From: Gluconacetobacter takamatsuzukensis
GTDB lineage: Bacteria; Pseudomonadota; Alphaproteobacteria; Acetobacterales; Acetobacteraceae
Reading direction: 5' to 3'
Length of the DNA: 64,000 nucleotides
Assembly: GCF_014174275.1 (NCBI RefSeq)
Contig: NZ_JABEQK010000001.1
Span: forward strand, 372,001 to 436,000
The translations under genes and the position numbers were made by a program. Each line of letters begins with the position of its first letter. The stretch's first letter is position 1. The notes beneath the pieces are model-generated. The model was given only the letters and a program-made list of their open reading frames with translations. It searched no databases and was not told where the DNA came from. Below are positions 50,818 to 59,033 of this stretch, piece by piece.

Positions 50818-51954
50818 TCAGATTCCGATCGTCGTCGCGATGACGGCGAAGATCGCGTCCAGCGCGATGACGCCCACGATGCCTACCACCACCGCGCGGG
50901 TCGCGGCCACGCCGACATCGGCGGCGCTGCGGCCGGCTTGCAGGCCGATGCGGCAACTGGTCAGCCCGATCAGGACGGCGAAGAAGATGCTCTTGATGAA
51001 GCCGAACACGAACTGGTTCAGCGCCACGGCATTGAGCGTCTGGTGGAAATAGCCGGCCCCGGTGACGGAGAGCATGCCGATGGCCACCGTGAAGCCGCCC
51101 AGCATGCCGACCAGCGAGCCGTACAGATACAGGAACGGCATGGTGGCGGTGAGGCTGAGGATGGAGGGCAGGATCAGGTAGCTGGAGACCGGGATGCCGA
51201 AGACGGTCAGGGCGTCGATTTCCTCGTTGCCCTGCATGGTGGCGATGCGCGCGGCGTAGGCGCCGCCGGTGCGGCCGGCCATGATGATCGCCGTCATCAC
51301 CGCCGACATCTCGCGCACCATCGCGATGCCGACCAGGCTGGCGACGTAGATGTCGGCCGCGAACTTGCGCAGCTGCACCGCGCCGACGAAGGCCAGGATG
51401 GCACCGACCAGGAAGTTCACGACGCTGACGATCAGCAGCGCCGAGGGGCCGGCGTCGCGGATGTTCGACATCAGGTCGGTCAGGCGCATCCGGCCGCGCC
51501 CGGTCAGGCTGGCGATGCCGCCTCTGGCGGTCTCGACGCCCAGTTCGGTGACGGTGCCGATTTCGGTCAGGCTGTCGATGGTCACGGTACCGATCGCGGC
51601 CAGGGGGGCGAAGCGGCGGCGGGGGATGGGGGGGGCCGGGGCGGGCCGGTCGGGCAGCAGGTCGAGCAGCTTGCGCGCCGCGTCCGGCAGGGTTTCGGCG
51701 CGCATGTCGAGATGGGCCTGGGCCGCGCCCTGCTTCAATGCCCACAGGAAGCCGATCAGCCCGGTATCCCACCGGCCCAGCCCCTCGGCATTGAAGGTCA
51801 GCGGTCGGTCCGGCCGGGCCTGGTGCAGCCCGTCGGGCGGGAAGTCGGGGACATGGCCCTGCTGTGCGATCCAGTCCCCGGACAGGATGATCACGTTGGC
51901 ATCGTCGCCGGCCTGCAGGGACCATTCCGGTTGACCGCGGTCGGTACTGTTCAC
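50818..51954 (-). CDS. mlaE: MlaE permease with N-terminal STAS-like domain
   Basis: 378 residues. The first ~110 residues (VIILSGDWIAQQG...LTFNAEGLGRWDTGLIGFLWALKQGAAQAHLDM) resemble a STAS domain, here fused to the permease; in E. coli the equivalent protein MlaB is separate. The permease part has five membrane helices and the family motif VREMSAVMTAIIMAGRTGGAYAARIATMQGNEEIDAL, followed by YLILPSILSLTATMPFLYLYGSLVGMLGGF. First gene of the mlaE-mlaF-mlaD-lipoprotein operon that maintains outer-membrane lipid asymmetry. No mlaC is present. Confidence 0.93.
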   Translation of the reverse strand: MNSTDRGQPEWSLQAGDDANVIILSGDWIAQQGHVPDFPPDGLHQARPDRPLTFNAEGLGRWDTGLIGFLWALKQGAAQAHLDMRAETLPDAARKLLDLLPDRPAPAPPIPRRRFAPLAAIGTVTIDSLTEIGTVTELGVETARGGIASLTGRGRMRLTDLMSNIRDAGPSALLIVSVVNFLVGAILAFVGAVQLRKFAADIYVASLVGIAMVREMSAVMTAIIMAGRTGGAYAARIATMQGNEEIDALTVFGIPVSSYLILPSILSLTATMPFLYLYGSLVGMLGGFTVAIGMLSVTGAGYFHQTLNAVALNQFVFGFIKSIFFAVLIGLTSCRIGLQAGRSAADVGVAATRAVVVGIVGVIALDAIFAVIATTIGI

Positions 51955-52139
51955 AGCCTCTCCATATCGCAGGGCATCCCGTGGCGGGGTCTGGAAAAAG
52001 GTGGGCAGGCGACGGGGCGCCCGTTGGCGGGTCCTGTCTCCTTATCAGATGGGCACCGTCCGGCAAGGGGGCGGGGGGCCGGGCGGGACGGTTGGAGTGT
52101 GGGACGGGCCGCCGCCCGCGCGTATTCCGCGATGCGCTC

Positions 52140-53204
52140 TCAGGGATGTAGCGGTACCAGAACCCTGCCCTGCGTGGGGGGCACGTCTCGGCCCGTGGCG
52201 GCGGCGGCGAGATCGGCCATTACCATGTGCGCCACCGACTGGCGGTAATGGAGCGGGTCCCAGAAATTGGCGCGGGTGTCGGCGATGGGGCCGGGGATTT
52301 CGAAATCGATTGCCATCGCATGCGGGGTGGCGCGGGCGACGGCGGCGATGGCGACGCGGCAGGCGGCGCGTGCCGCCGCGATCCGGCTGCCCGGTAAGCC
52401 CTGCTGTTCGCGCGCCGTCGGGGGGAACCACAGGATCTTGGTGGTGTCGGTCGGAATGGCGTCGAGCAGGCGGGTCAGGAACGGGATGGAGGCCGGTGGG
52501 GGCGCGGGCCCCTGCGCGCGGGCCGGATTGAATCGCCAGGAGCGGAAGATGGCGTCCACCCGGCGCGGGTCGTAGAGGCTGTCGGGTGGCACGAAGCTGG
52601 TATAGCCGTCAGAACCGAAACGCTGCTGCTTGTGCCCGATCAGCCACATGAACTGGTTGGCGGCTTCCTGCACCGCATACAGGTTCATCATCTCGGCATA
52701 GCCGCGCCAGGGCGAGCCCGCATACATCCAGTCCGGCATCGGCCGGTTGGGTGCCGACAGGCCGTGCTGGTCGGCGAGGCACCACGCCACGTCGATGCCG
52801 ACCAGCACCGCGCGGGGTGCGGGATGGTGACGCAGGAACAGGCGCAGGATGCGGTCCTGCTCCCAGGCCGAGGCGTTGTTCATGGCCAGGTTGACGAAAT
52901 GGGCGCCGAAAAGGGGGGCGAGAACGGCCGGCTGGAGCAGGCGGCCGGTCGAGGTGCCGATCATCGCCGAATCGAAGCGGGGGCTGACGGCCAGTGCCGG
53001 CATGCTGTAGCGGGCGTTGGTGGAAATCGGAATCCGGTGCCAGGGCGGCGACAGGGGCAGCATGTCCCACGGATCGACCGTGACGACGAACAGGTAGACG
53101 AAGGCCCCGGCCGTCGCCGCCGTGCAGGCGAACAGGCGGGCGAAACGGCGCCATGCGGCGCACCCGTCGGGGCCGGGGTCAGAACTGGAAATAGATGAAG
53201 GCAT
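52140..53204 (-). CDS. SGNH-like membrane-anchored protein, MBOAT partner
   Basis: 354 residues with one N-terminal membrane segment (LFACTAATAGAFVYLFVVTV). Motifs consistent with an SGNH/GDSL-like esterase fold: FDSAMIGTSTGRLLQP (nucleophile block), NLAMNNASAWEQDRIL (Asn block) and a C-terminal FWDPLHYRQ (Asp-x-x-His). AlgJ/AlgX-like and WssI-like proteins with this layout complete acyl transfer to exopolysaccharide in the periplasm. Overlaps the MBOAT gene by 26 bases. The polysaccharide target is not visible here. Confidence 0.72.
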   Translation of the reverse strand: MPSSISSSDPGPDGCAAWRRFARLFACTAATAGAFVYLFVVTVDPWDMLPLSPPWHRIPISTNARYSMPALAVSPRFDSAMIGTSTGRLLQPAVLAPLFGAHFVNLAMNNASAWEQDRILRLFLRHHPAPRAVLVGIDVAWCLADQHGLSAPNRPMPDWMYAGSPWRGYAEMMNLYAVQEAANQFMWLIGHKQQRFGSDGYTSFVPPDSLYDPRRVDAIFRSWRFNPARAQGPAPPPASIPFLTRLLDAIPTDTTKILWFPPTAREQQGLPGSRIAAARAACRVAIAAVARATPHAMAIDFEIPGPIADTRANFWDPLHYRQSVAHMVMADLAAAATGRDVPPTQGRVLVPLHP

Positions 53205-54555
53205 CGGGAATCCGTCCGCCGATCAGCAGCAGCAGGAAGACGAAGGCGAGCGCGGCCGGTACCGCGACCAGGGGGCTGGGGCGCAGCATCCGCAGGATTG
53301 CGTCCTGCGAGGAGGGGCCGGCCAGCGCGACGGCCAGGGCGATCCAGAAGATTGCCGCATCCACGATGCCGGCATGGCCCGTGCCGCCCAGCCCGGCCAT
53401 GCCGCGCAGGATGCGGCCGGCGGTCGGGAAATCGGCCGCGCGGAACAGGACCCAGCCGACGATGACGAACAGCATCGTGGCGGCCCATCCCGCCAGGGCC
53501 GGCAGGCGGAGGCCCGCACGCGTCCAGGCATGGTTGGCCGCCAGCCCCGCGCCGTGCAGCGCGCCCCAGGCCACGAAGGTCCAGCCCGCGCCGTGCCACA
53601 GCCCGCCCAGCATCATGGTCGCCATCAGGCCGGCCATCTGGCGTGGCATGCCGTGCCGGTTGCCGCCCAGCGGGATGTAGAGATAGTCGCGCAGGAAGCG
53701 CGACAGCGTCATGTGCCAGCGTTGCCAGAAGGCGCGGAGGCTGGTGGCGCGGTAGGGGACGTTGAAATTGAACGGCAGGCGGAGGCCGAACATCAGCGCC
53801 ATGCCGATCGCCATGTCGGAATAGCCCGAGAAATCGAAGAAGATTTCCAGCGTGTAGGTGAGGGCGGCGACCCAGGCTTCGCCGAGATTCGGCGTGGCGC
53901 CCTGGGCCGCGTGGGCGAAGAGCGGGTTGCAGGTCAGGGCCAGCGTGTCGGCCAAGCCGGCCTTCTTGGCCAGCCCCAGCAGCAGCAGCATCGCGCCGCG
54001 CGACAGGTTTTCCCACATCGCGGGGCCGCGCGGGTCAGTGCCGAACTGGGGCACGATTTCGGAATGGCGGACGATGGGGCCCGCGATCAGCTGCGGGAAG
54101 AAGGTTACGAATTCCAGGAAATCGAGCACGCCGCGCACCGGGCGGGCGCCGCGCAGCAGGTCGGCGTGATAGGCGATTTTCTGGAAGGTGAAGAACGAGA
54201 TGCCCAGCGGCAGGAGCAGGCTCCACGCCGGCGGGGGGCGGCCCGCCGCCCAGGCCAGGTTTTCCGCGAGGAAATGCGCGTATTTGAAGACGAGCAGGGT
54301 CGCGAGGTTGAGCACGATCCCCGCGATGGGCCATAGGCGGCGCCCGGTGGCGGCCCAGGCGCGGCCCAGGGCCCAGTTGGCCAGCGTCAGCGCCACCAGT
54401 GCCGGGACGAGGCGCCAGTCCCACGATGCGTAGAACAGCAGCGATGCCCCGACCAGCACCGCCTGCCGCCCCGTGCGATTGCCCGCGCACAGATAGAACA
54501 GCGCGAGCGTCGGCGGCAGGAAGCCGAGCAGGAAGGCCTGGGTGCTGAACAGCAT
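53179..54555 (-). CDS. MBOAT family O-acyltransferase (AlgI-like)
   Basis: 458 residues with about ten membrane helices. The family core is clear: YTLEIFFDFSGYSDMAIGMALMFGLRLPFNFNVPYRATSLRAFWQRWHMTLSRFLRDYLYIPLGGNR, and the catalytic His in MMLGGLWHGAGWTFVAWGALHG. It moves an acyl (usually acetyl) group across the inner membrane for modification of an exopolysaccharide or envelope glycan. Coupled with the SGNH-like gene. No polysaccharide synthase lies in the window. Confidence 0.93.
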   Translation of the reverse strand: MLFSTQAFLLGFLPPTLALFYLCAGNRTGRQAVLVGASLLFYASWDWRLVPALVALTLANWALGRAWAATGRRLWPIAGIVLNLATLLVFKYAHFLAENLAWAAGRPPPAWSLLLPLGISFFTFQKIAYHADLLRGARPVRGVLDFLEFVTFFPQLIAGPIVRHSEIVPQFGTDPRGPAMWENLSRGAMLLLLGLAKKAGLADTLALTCNPLFAHAAQGATPNLGEAWVAALTYTLEIFFDFSGYSDMAIGMALMFGLRLPFNFNVPYRATSLRAFWQRWHMTLSRFLRDYLYIPLGGNRHGMPRQMAGLMATMMLGGLWHGAGWTFVAWGALHGAGLAANHAWTRAGLRLPALAGWAATMLFVIVGWVLFRAADFPTAGRILRGMAGLGGTGHAGIVDAAIFWIALAVALAGPSSQDAILRMLRPSPLVAVPAALAFVFLLLLIGGRIPDAFIYFQF

Positions 54556-54576
54556 GCGGGGCGCGCGCCGCCCGCC

Positions 54577-55314
54577 CTATTGGTGGCGGAAGGTCACGAC
54601 CAGCACGTCGCGATAGGCGGGTCTTGCGGGGTCGATCGGCCGGACGGCGGTGACGCCGTGATAGACGCGGTTATCGTCGACCAGGGCGGCGTCCAGTGGG
54701 TCGGTCAGGGTGAAATGGCCGACCGGGCGGCGATGGAGGTCGTGGATCGTCGTCTCGCCGCTGGCCACGTTCTGGCGCTGGACCATCAGGACCAGCACCC
54801 AGTCCACGCCGTCGCGATGGAGGCCTTCGGGCGTCGGCTCGCCGGGTTCGCCGGCGCGGGCCTCGATGCGGAACTGGTGGATTTCGACGTGCCAGGCGTC
54901 GGGGCGGCGGTCGGGCGGCGTGAGGTCCGTGACCAGGCGCCGCATCAGGCGCAGGATCGCGATGAGGGCGGGGTGGGTGCCGATGGCGGGTTCCACCGGG
55001 CTGAACCAGCGTTCGATCCCGCCATTCAGCTCGTTGTAATCGCGGCTCTGGTAATGGGGCTGGTGCTTCTTGCGCTCGATGCCCTGTGCCGAGACCGTGT
55101 AGGTGGCGTGCCGGCGGCGGCGGTAGCGGCCGCCGTCGGCCATGTAGCGGTCCAGCCCCAGCCGGTTCCAGCTTTCGGCGAATCCGTCCCAGTCGGCCAG
55201 GCCGTATGGCGCCAGCAGGGCATGCGTCGTGGGGGCGTGCAGGCAGGCGAAGCCGTCCTGCGCCAGGGGGGATTCGACGCCGGCGAGGTCGGCCGGGAGG
55301 GGGGTGTCATTCAT
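54577..55314 (-). CDS. 2-oxoglutarate/Fe(II) dioxygenase family protein
   Basis: 245 residues of the 2OG-Fe dioxygenase family represented by PF10014 (BsmA/isoleucine hydroxylase-like). The iron triad is seen as His and Asp in EGLHRDGVDW and His in RVYHGVTAVRP, the latter followed by the Arg-containing 2OG-binding segment. RRRRHATYTVS and HYQSRDYNELNGGIERWFSPVEP are typical family blocks. Members hydroxylate free amino acids or act in stress and biofilm responses. Overlaps the mechanosensitive channel gene by 8 bases, so they are translationally coupled. Confidence 0.8.
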   Translation of the reverse strand: MNDTPLPADLAGVESPLAQDGFACLHAPTTHALLAPYGLADWDGFAESWNRLGLDRYMADGGRYRRRRHATYTVSAQGIERKKHQPHYQSRDYNELNGGIERWFSPVEPAIGTHPALIAILRLMRRLVTDLTPPDRRPDAWHVEIHQFRIEARAGEPGEPTPEGLHRDGVDWVLVLMVQRQNVASGETTIHDLHRRPVGHFTLTDPLDAALVDDNRVYHGVTAVRPIDPARPAYRDVLVVTFRHQ

Positions 55315-57856
55315 GCGGCGGGTCCGGTTGGAGGGGCGCCGGCGCGGTGTTGGTATTGGCGGGCGGCGCCGGCTCGGCCTGTCCGATCAGGAAGGGCGAG
55401 GTGCCGAGATTGGTCATCATCGAGATGGAGGTGGGGGTCGGGAATTTTACCCCTTCGGCCACCATGCGCAGGCCCAGGCGCCGATAATATTCGCGCGACA
55501 CCTTCCATTTGCTGCCCGGCGTGGTGCGGAACGACCCGATGAATTTCGCGCCGTTGCCGTCGGCATTGTCGACGCCGAGGAAGGTGAAGTCGGACAGGAT
55601 CATCGGTGCGAACGCGGTATCGGCCCGCATGTCGGTCACGACTGCCGCCAGCACGCCGGCCACGCGGTCGGGGTTTTCGCTGAGGTCGAGCATGAAGCTG
55701 ACGATGACGACATTATAGTCGCGCGAGGTGTTGGCAATCGAGGTGACGGACGAGAACGGGATGATGTGCACGTCGCCCGAGGTGGTCCGCAGGCGCAGGG
55801 TACGGATGGACAGATGCTCGACCGTGCCGGACACGCCGCCGGCCGTGACCCAGTCGCCGACCTGCATGGCGTTTTCCACCAGCATGAAGAAGCCGGTGAT
55901 GAAATCCTTGACCAGGCTTTGCGAGCCGAAGGCGATCGCGGCGCCCATGATGCCCGCACCCGTCAGCAGCGGGGCCACGTTCAGCCCGATCTGCGACAGG
56001 GTGGTGACGGCGACGATGATGACGATGACCGTCAGCAGCACGGTCCGGATGATGGGCAGGACCGTGCGCAGGCGGATGGCGCGCGAGACCTGCTCGCTGC
56101 TTTCGAAATGATTGATCTGGTTCTGCAAGGCGGCGTTCGCGGCCTCCCACACCACGATGGCGACCGTGAAGGCGATCATGATCGACAGGATGGCGGCGAC
56201 GATGCGCGTGCCCAGTTCGCCGTGCAGGAAGAAGGCGACGGCCGGGATGCCCCAGGCCTGAAGCAGGATGACGACCGTGACGAAGACCAGCAGCGCCGAC
56301 AGGGAGCGCCTGGCATACGGATAGTAGTAATCGGCCCGGACCCGCAGGCCGGGATAGCGGGCCTCGACATCGTCGCTGATATGGAACAGCCGGTTCTGCG
56401 CGCCGAAGAGCAGGAGGGAGAGCATGCGCGAGACGACGATGACGACGATGGTCATGACAGTGGTGCGCCAGATCCAGGCATAGCCGCCCCGGACATGGGT
56501 TGCCCAGACCAGCCACAGGGCCATGTCGAACACCATTGCCGGCAGCCACCAGAGCTGGGCCAGCCGGCTGACGAAGAGCCAGAACGAGCTTTTCTGGAAG
56601 CGGGCCGGCGGGTGCAGGGCGGCGGCCACCTGATGGCGGATGCGCCAGATGAACACCGCGATCATGAGATGTTCGGCCAGCACCAGCGCGCGGATCAGGG
56701 CCTCGGTCCCGCGCGGGGCGAGGTGGAACAGGCCGCCCAGCGTGGAGAGGCAGACCACGATCGAGGGCATGGCGACCAGCACGTTCCACCAGCGGGTGAC
56801 GATGCGGGCCGTGCGGTCGGATGCGCGGCACAGGCGGATGGTGGGCGATTTCGGCACCAGGACGGTTTCGACCAGCAGGTAGATGCCGCGGGCCGCGGCA
56901 TAGGCGTTGGCCAGGGTGAGCGTGACCAGTTCGGCCTGCTCGCTGCCGCCGAGGAAGGTGGCGCCGGCATAGCCGACGCCCAGGAACAGCGCCACGGGCA
57001 GCAGCTTGGTCAGCAGATGCAGCAGCGAGAAGGGAATCCGGCGGATGATGCGCAGGGTTTCGACCTGCTTGCGGTCGTCCTGGCGCCTTGTGTCCTGGAC
57101 CGTCCGTTCGGCCTGGGTTTCGCCGGTGGGGGTGGGGGCGTCGTCCTCGGCCTGGACCTGGGCCGCGCGCTGGTTCAGGCGGCGTTCGGCGTCGACCGCG
57201 CGGGCGGTGATGCTGGCCAGCGGCCGGCGCAGCGCGAGCGACAGGCCGCGTTCGGCGGCCATGGCGAGGAGGATGATCAGGCCCGCGCGGCCGAATGCGT
57301 CGAACAGGGCGTGCCGCGAATCCGGATCGGACAGTTCGGTGCGGAACCAGTGGCCGACGAAGGCCAGGTCGGCGAAGAGGGCGGCGAATTCGCGCGCCTG
57401 ATGGACGACGCCGTTGCGCATGGTCGACAGTTCGTCCAGCACGTCGCTGCCCACGCTGTCGGGTTCCAGCCCCACATCCGATTTGTCGGCGGATGCGCCG
57501 GCCGGGCGGGCGGGGGCAGGCGCCGGTGCGGCCGGGGGGGCTGCGGGGCGCGGGGCGGGAGGCGTGGCGGCGGGGGCCTGCGGCAGGCCGTTTGCGATCG
57601 CGCTGAGGGTGCGGGTGAATTCGGCGCGCTTCTGCGGGTCATTCAGCACGCCCAGGACCTGCTGTGCCTGCTGGGCGGTCATGGCGGGGGGCGGCGATTG
57701 CGACGTGGACGGGGGCGGGGGTGCGGCATCGTCGGCGTGGCCGGCGGCCGACGGCAGGACGAGTGCGCCGAGAAGCAGGAGCAGGATCGGCATCAACCGC
57801 CATGGGCGCCGTCCGGCGCGGGGAAAGGAAGGGCCACGAACGGGGAAGACCGACAT
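55307..57856 (-). CDS. Large MscS-family mechanosensitive channel
   Basis: 849 residues. A signal peptide (LMPILLLLLGALVLPSAAGHA), a Pro/Ala-rich periplasmic region with a helical part (to about 200), then many membrane helices (about 11 in total) leading to the C-terminal MscS core. The pore helix and beta domain are recognised by NVAPLLTGAGIMGAAIAFGSQSLVKDFITGFFMLVENAMQVGDWVTAGGVSGTVEHLSIRTLRLRTTSGDVHIIPFSSVTSIAN. It protects against osmotic downshock, as the YbiO/MscK-like large channels do. Length and topology are of that extended type. Confidence 0.9.
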   Translation of the reverse strand: MSVFPVRGPSFPRAGRRPWRLMPILLLLLGALVLPSAAGHADDAAPPPPSTSQSPPPAMTAQQAQQVLGVLNDPQKRAEFTRTLSAIANGLPQAPAATPPAPRPAAPPAAPAPAPARPAGASADKSDVGLEPDSVGSDVLDELSTMRNGVVHQAREFAALFADLAFVGHWFRTELSDPDSRHALFDAFGRAGLIILLAMAAERGLSLALRRPLASITARAVDAERRLNQRAAQVQAEDDAPTPTGETQAERTVQDTRRQDDRKQVETLRIIRRIPFSLLHLLTKLLPVALFLGVGYAGATFLGGSEQAELVTLTLANAYAAARGIYLLVETVLVPKSPTIRLCRASDRTARIVTRWWNVLVAMPSIVVCLSTLGGLFHLAPRGTEALIRALVLAEHLMIAVFIWRIRHQVAAALHPPARFQKSSFWLFVSRLAQLWWLPAMVFDMALWLVWATHVRGGYAWIWRTTVMTIVVIVVSRMLSLLLFGAQNRLFHISDDVEARYPGLRVRADYYYPYARRSLSALLVFVTVVILLQAWGIPAVAFFLHGELGTRIVAAILSIMIAFTVAIVVWEAANAALQNQINHFESSEQVSRAIRLRTVLPIIRTVLLTVIVIIVAVTTLSQIGLNVAPLLTGAGIMGAAIAFGSQSLVKDFITGFFMLVENAMQVGDWVTAGGVSGTVEHLSIRTLRLRTTSGDVHIIPFSSVTSIANTSRDYNVVIVSFMLDLSENPDRVAGVLAAVVTDMRADTAFAPMILSDFTFLGVDNADGNGAKFIGSFRTTPGSKWKVSREYYRRLGLRMVAEGVKFPTPTSISMMTNLGTSPFLIGQAEPAPPANTNTAPAPLQPDPPHE

Positions 57857-57912
57857 GCCTGTGTATTACCTCCTGGAGGGATGGCCGGGATTGGACCGGA
57901 TCGTCACGCAGG

Positions 57913-57964
57913 GCCTGACTGGACATGCGCGCTTCGGCGATCCGGCGCGCATGTCCAGTCAGGC
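57913..57964 (-). terminator. Perfect 20-bp hairpin after thiM
   Basis: Arms 57913-57932 and 57945-57964 are exact inverted repeats of 20 bases (GCCTGACTGGACATGCGCGC), separated by a 12-base loop. On the minus strand it begins two bases after the thiM TGA. The loop with flanking bases contains GGCGATCCGGCGCGC (plus strand), a 15-base match to the start of the repeat-element core. No T-run follows. Confidence 0.7.
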
Positions 57965-57966
57965 TC

Positions 57967-58806
57967 TCAGGGGGCGAGGATAGCGATCCGCGCTTCTCGC
58001 GTCACCGTGTCGCGGTCCAGATGATACAGCTCGTCCAGCAGGCGGACCTGAAGGCTGCCCGGTCCGGCGGCGTGGCGGGCCGCGCGTTCGCCCGCCACGC
58101 CGATCAGGACCATGGCGTGCGCGCAGGCGGCCGTCGCATCGGGTTCCACGGCCAGGCAGGCGCCGGCCAGCGCGGTGGCGGTGCAGCCCAGGGCGGTGAC
58201 ACGCGTCATCATCGTGTGCCCGTTCGCCACCGTGGCGATGCGCGTGCCGTCGGTGATGTAGTCGGTCGCGCCGCTGATGACGATGCTGGCGCCGGTGGCC
58301 CGGGCCAGCCGGCCGGCCGCGTGCAGGGCCTGTTCGGCGGCTTGCAGCGAATCCACGCCGCGCCCGGCGGGGGGCGGTTCGGCATGGCCTTCGCGCAGGT
58401 GGGCGAGGGCGAGGATTTCCGAGGCGTTGCCGCGAATCGCCCGGGGGGCATGGGCCAGGCTCTCGACCGCCACGCGGGCGCGGAAGGGCAGGGCGCCCAC
58501 CGCCACCGGATCGAGGATCCATGGCGTGCCGGCCGCCTGTGCCGCGCGGGTGGCGCGGGCGATGGCGGCGGCCTGCGGCGCGGTGATGGTGCCGATATTG
58601 ACCACCAGCGCGGCCGCCATGGCGGCGAAGGATTCGACTTCCTCCTCGGCGCTGACCATGGCGGGGGAGGCGCCGAGGGCGAGGAGGGCGTTGGCCGTGC
58701 TGTTCGCGGCCACGATGTTGGTGATGTTGTGGACCAGCGGCGTGGCGGCGCGGATGCGCTCCAGCGTCGTGGCCACGGCATCGGGGGTGAAGAGGATGTG
58801 CGACAT
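57967..58806 (-). CDS. thiM: Hydroxyethylthiazole kinase
   Basis: 279 residues from MSHILFTPDAVATTLERI. Ribokinase-like fold with family blocks PLVHNITNIVAANSTANALLALGASPAMVSAEEEVESFA, WILDPVAVGALPFR, IRGNASEILAL and VISGATDYITDG. It phosphorylates 4-methyl-5-(2-hydroxyethyl)thiazole in thiamine salvage. No thiE or thiD neighbour and no TPP riboswitch can be seen upstream; instead repeat element copy F fills the leader. ATP/thiazole-site residues appear intact. Confidence 0.93.
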   Translation of the reverse strand: MSHILFTPDAVATTLERIRAATPLVHNITNIVAANSTANALLALGASPAMVSAEEEVESFAAMAAALVVNIGTITAPQAAAIARATRAAQAAGTPWILDPVAVGALPFRARVAVESLAHAPRAIRGNASEILALAHLREGHAEPPPAGRGVDSLQAAEQALHAAGRLARATGASIVISGATDYITDGTRIATVANGHTMMTRVTALGCTATALAGACLAVEPDATAACAHAMVLIGVAGERAARHAAGPGSLQVRLLDELYHLDRDTVTREARIAILAP

Positions 58807-58867
58807 GGGCTCACGCTCCCGCGAAGGTCGACCGCCGGCTTTTCGGGTAACTTTGCAAACAGCCTGC

Positions 58868-59033
58868 GAGAACCTGACCGTCAATGTGGACTGGTGAGCG
58901 AGAGCGGCCCGTCTGGTCGCCTCCGCCGTGGGTTTCCGAGCATCGGAGCGGAGCGGCCTTATGGGCCGTGAGCACCGAAGCGCAGGAAACGCGCGTCGGA
59001 TCGCCGCCAGACCGCATTGACGGTCAGGTTCTC
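58868..59033 (-). repeat. Structured 3'-end repeat element, copy F
   Basis: On the minus strand it starts at the TGA of the RDD gene (59034-59032). The arm GAGAACCTGACCGTCAATG is perfectly repeated in inverted form at 58868-58886. The core has CTGGCGGCGATCC, GTTTCC/GGAAAC and CGGCC-CATAA-GGCCG intact, while the GCGGCC hairpin is weakened in this copy. It lies between the RDD gene and thiM. Confidence 0.85.

Noticed and set aside
58807-59031. Possible TPP riboswitch before thiM
   Set aside because: The conserved THI-box segments are not visible. The CTGAGA-like string is part of the arm of repeat copy F.
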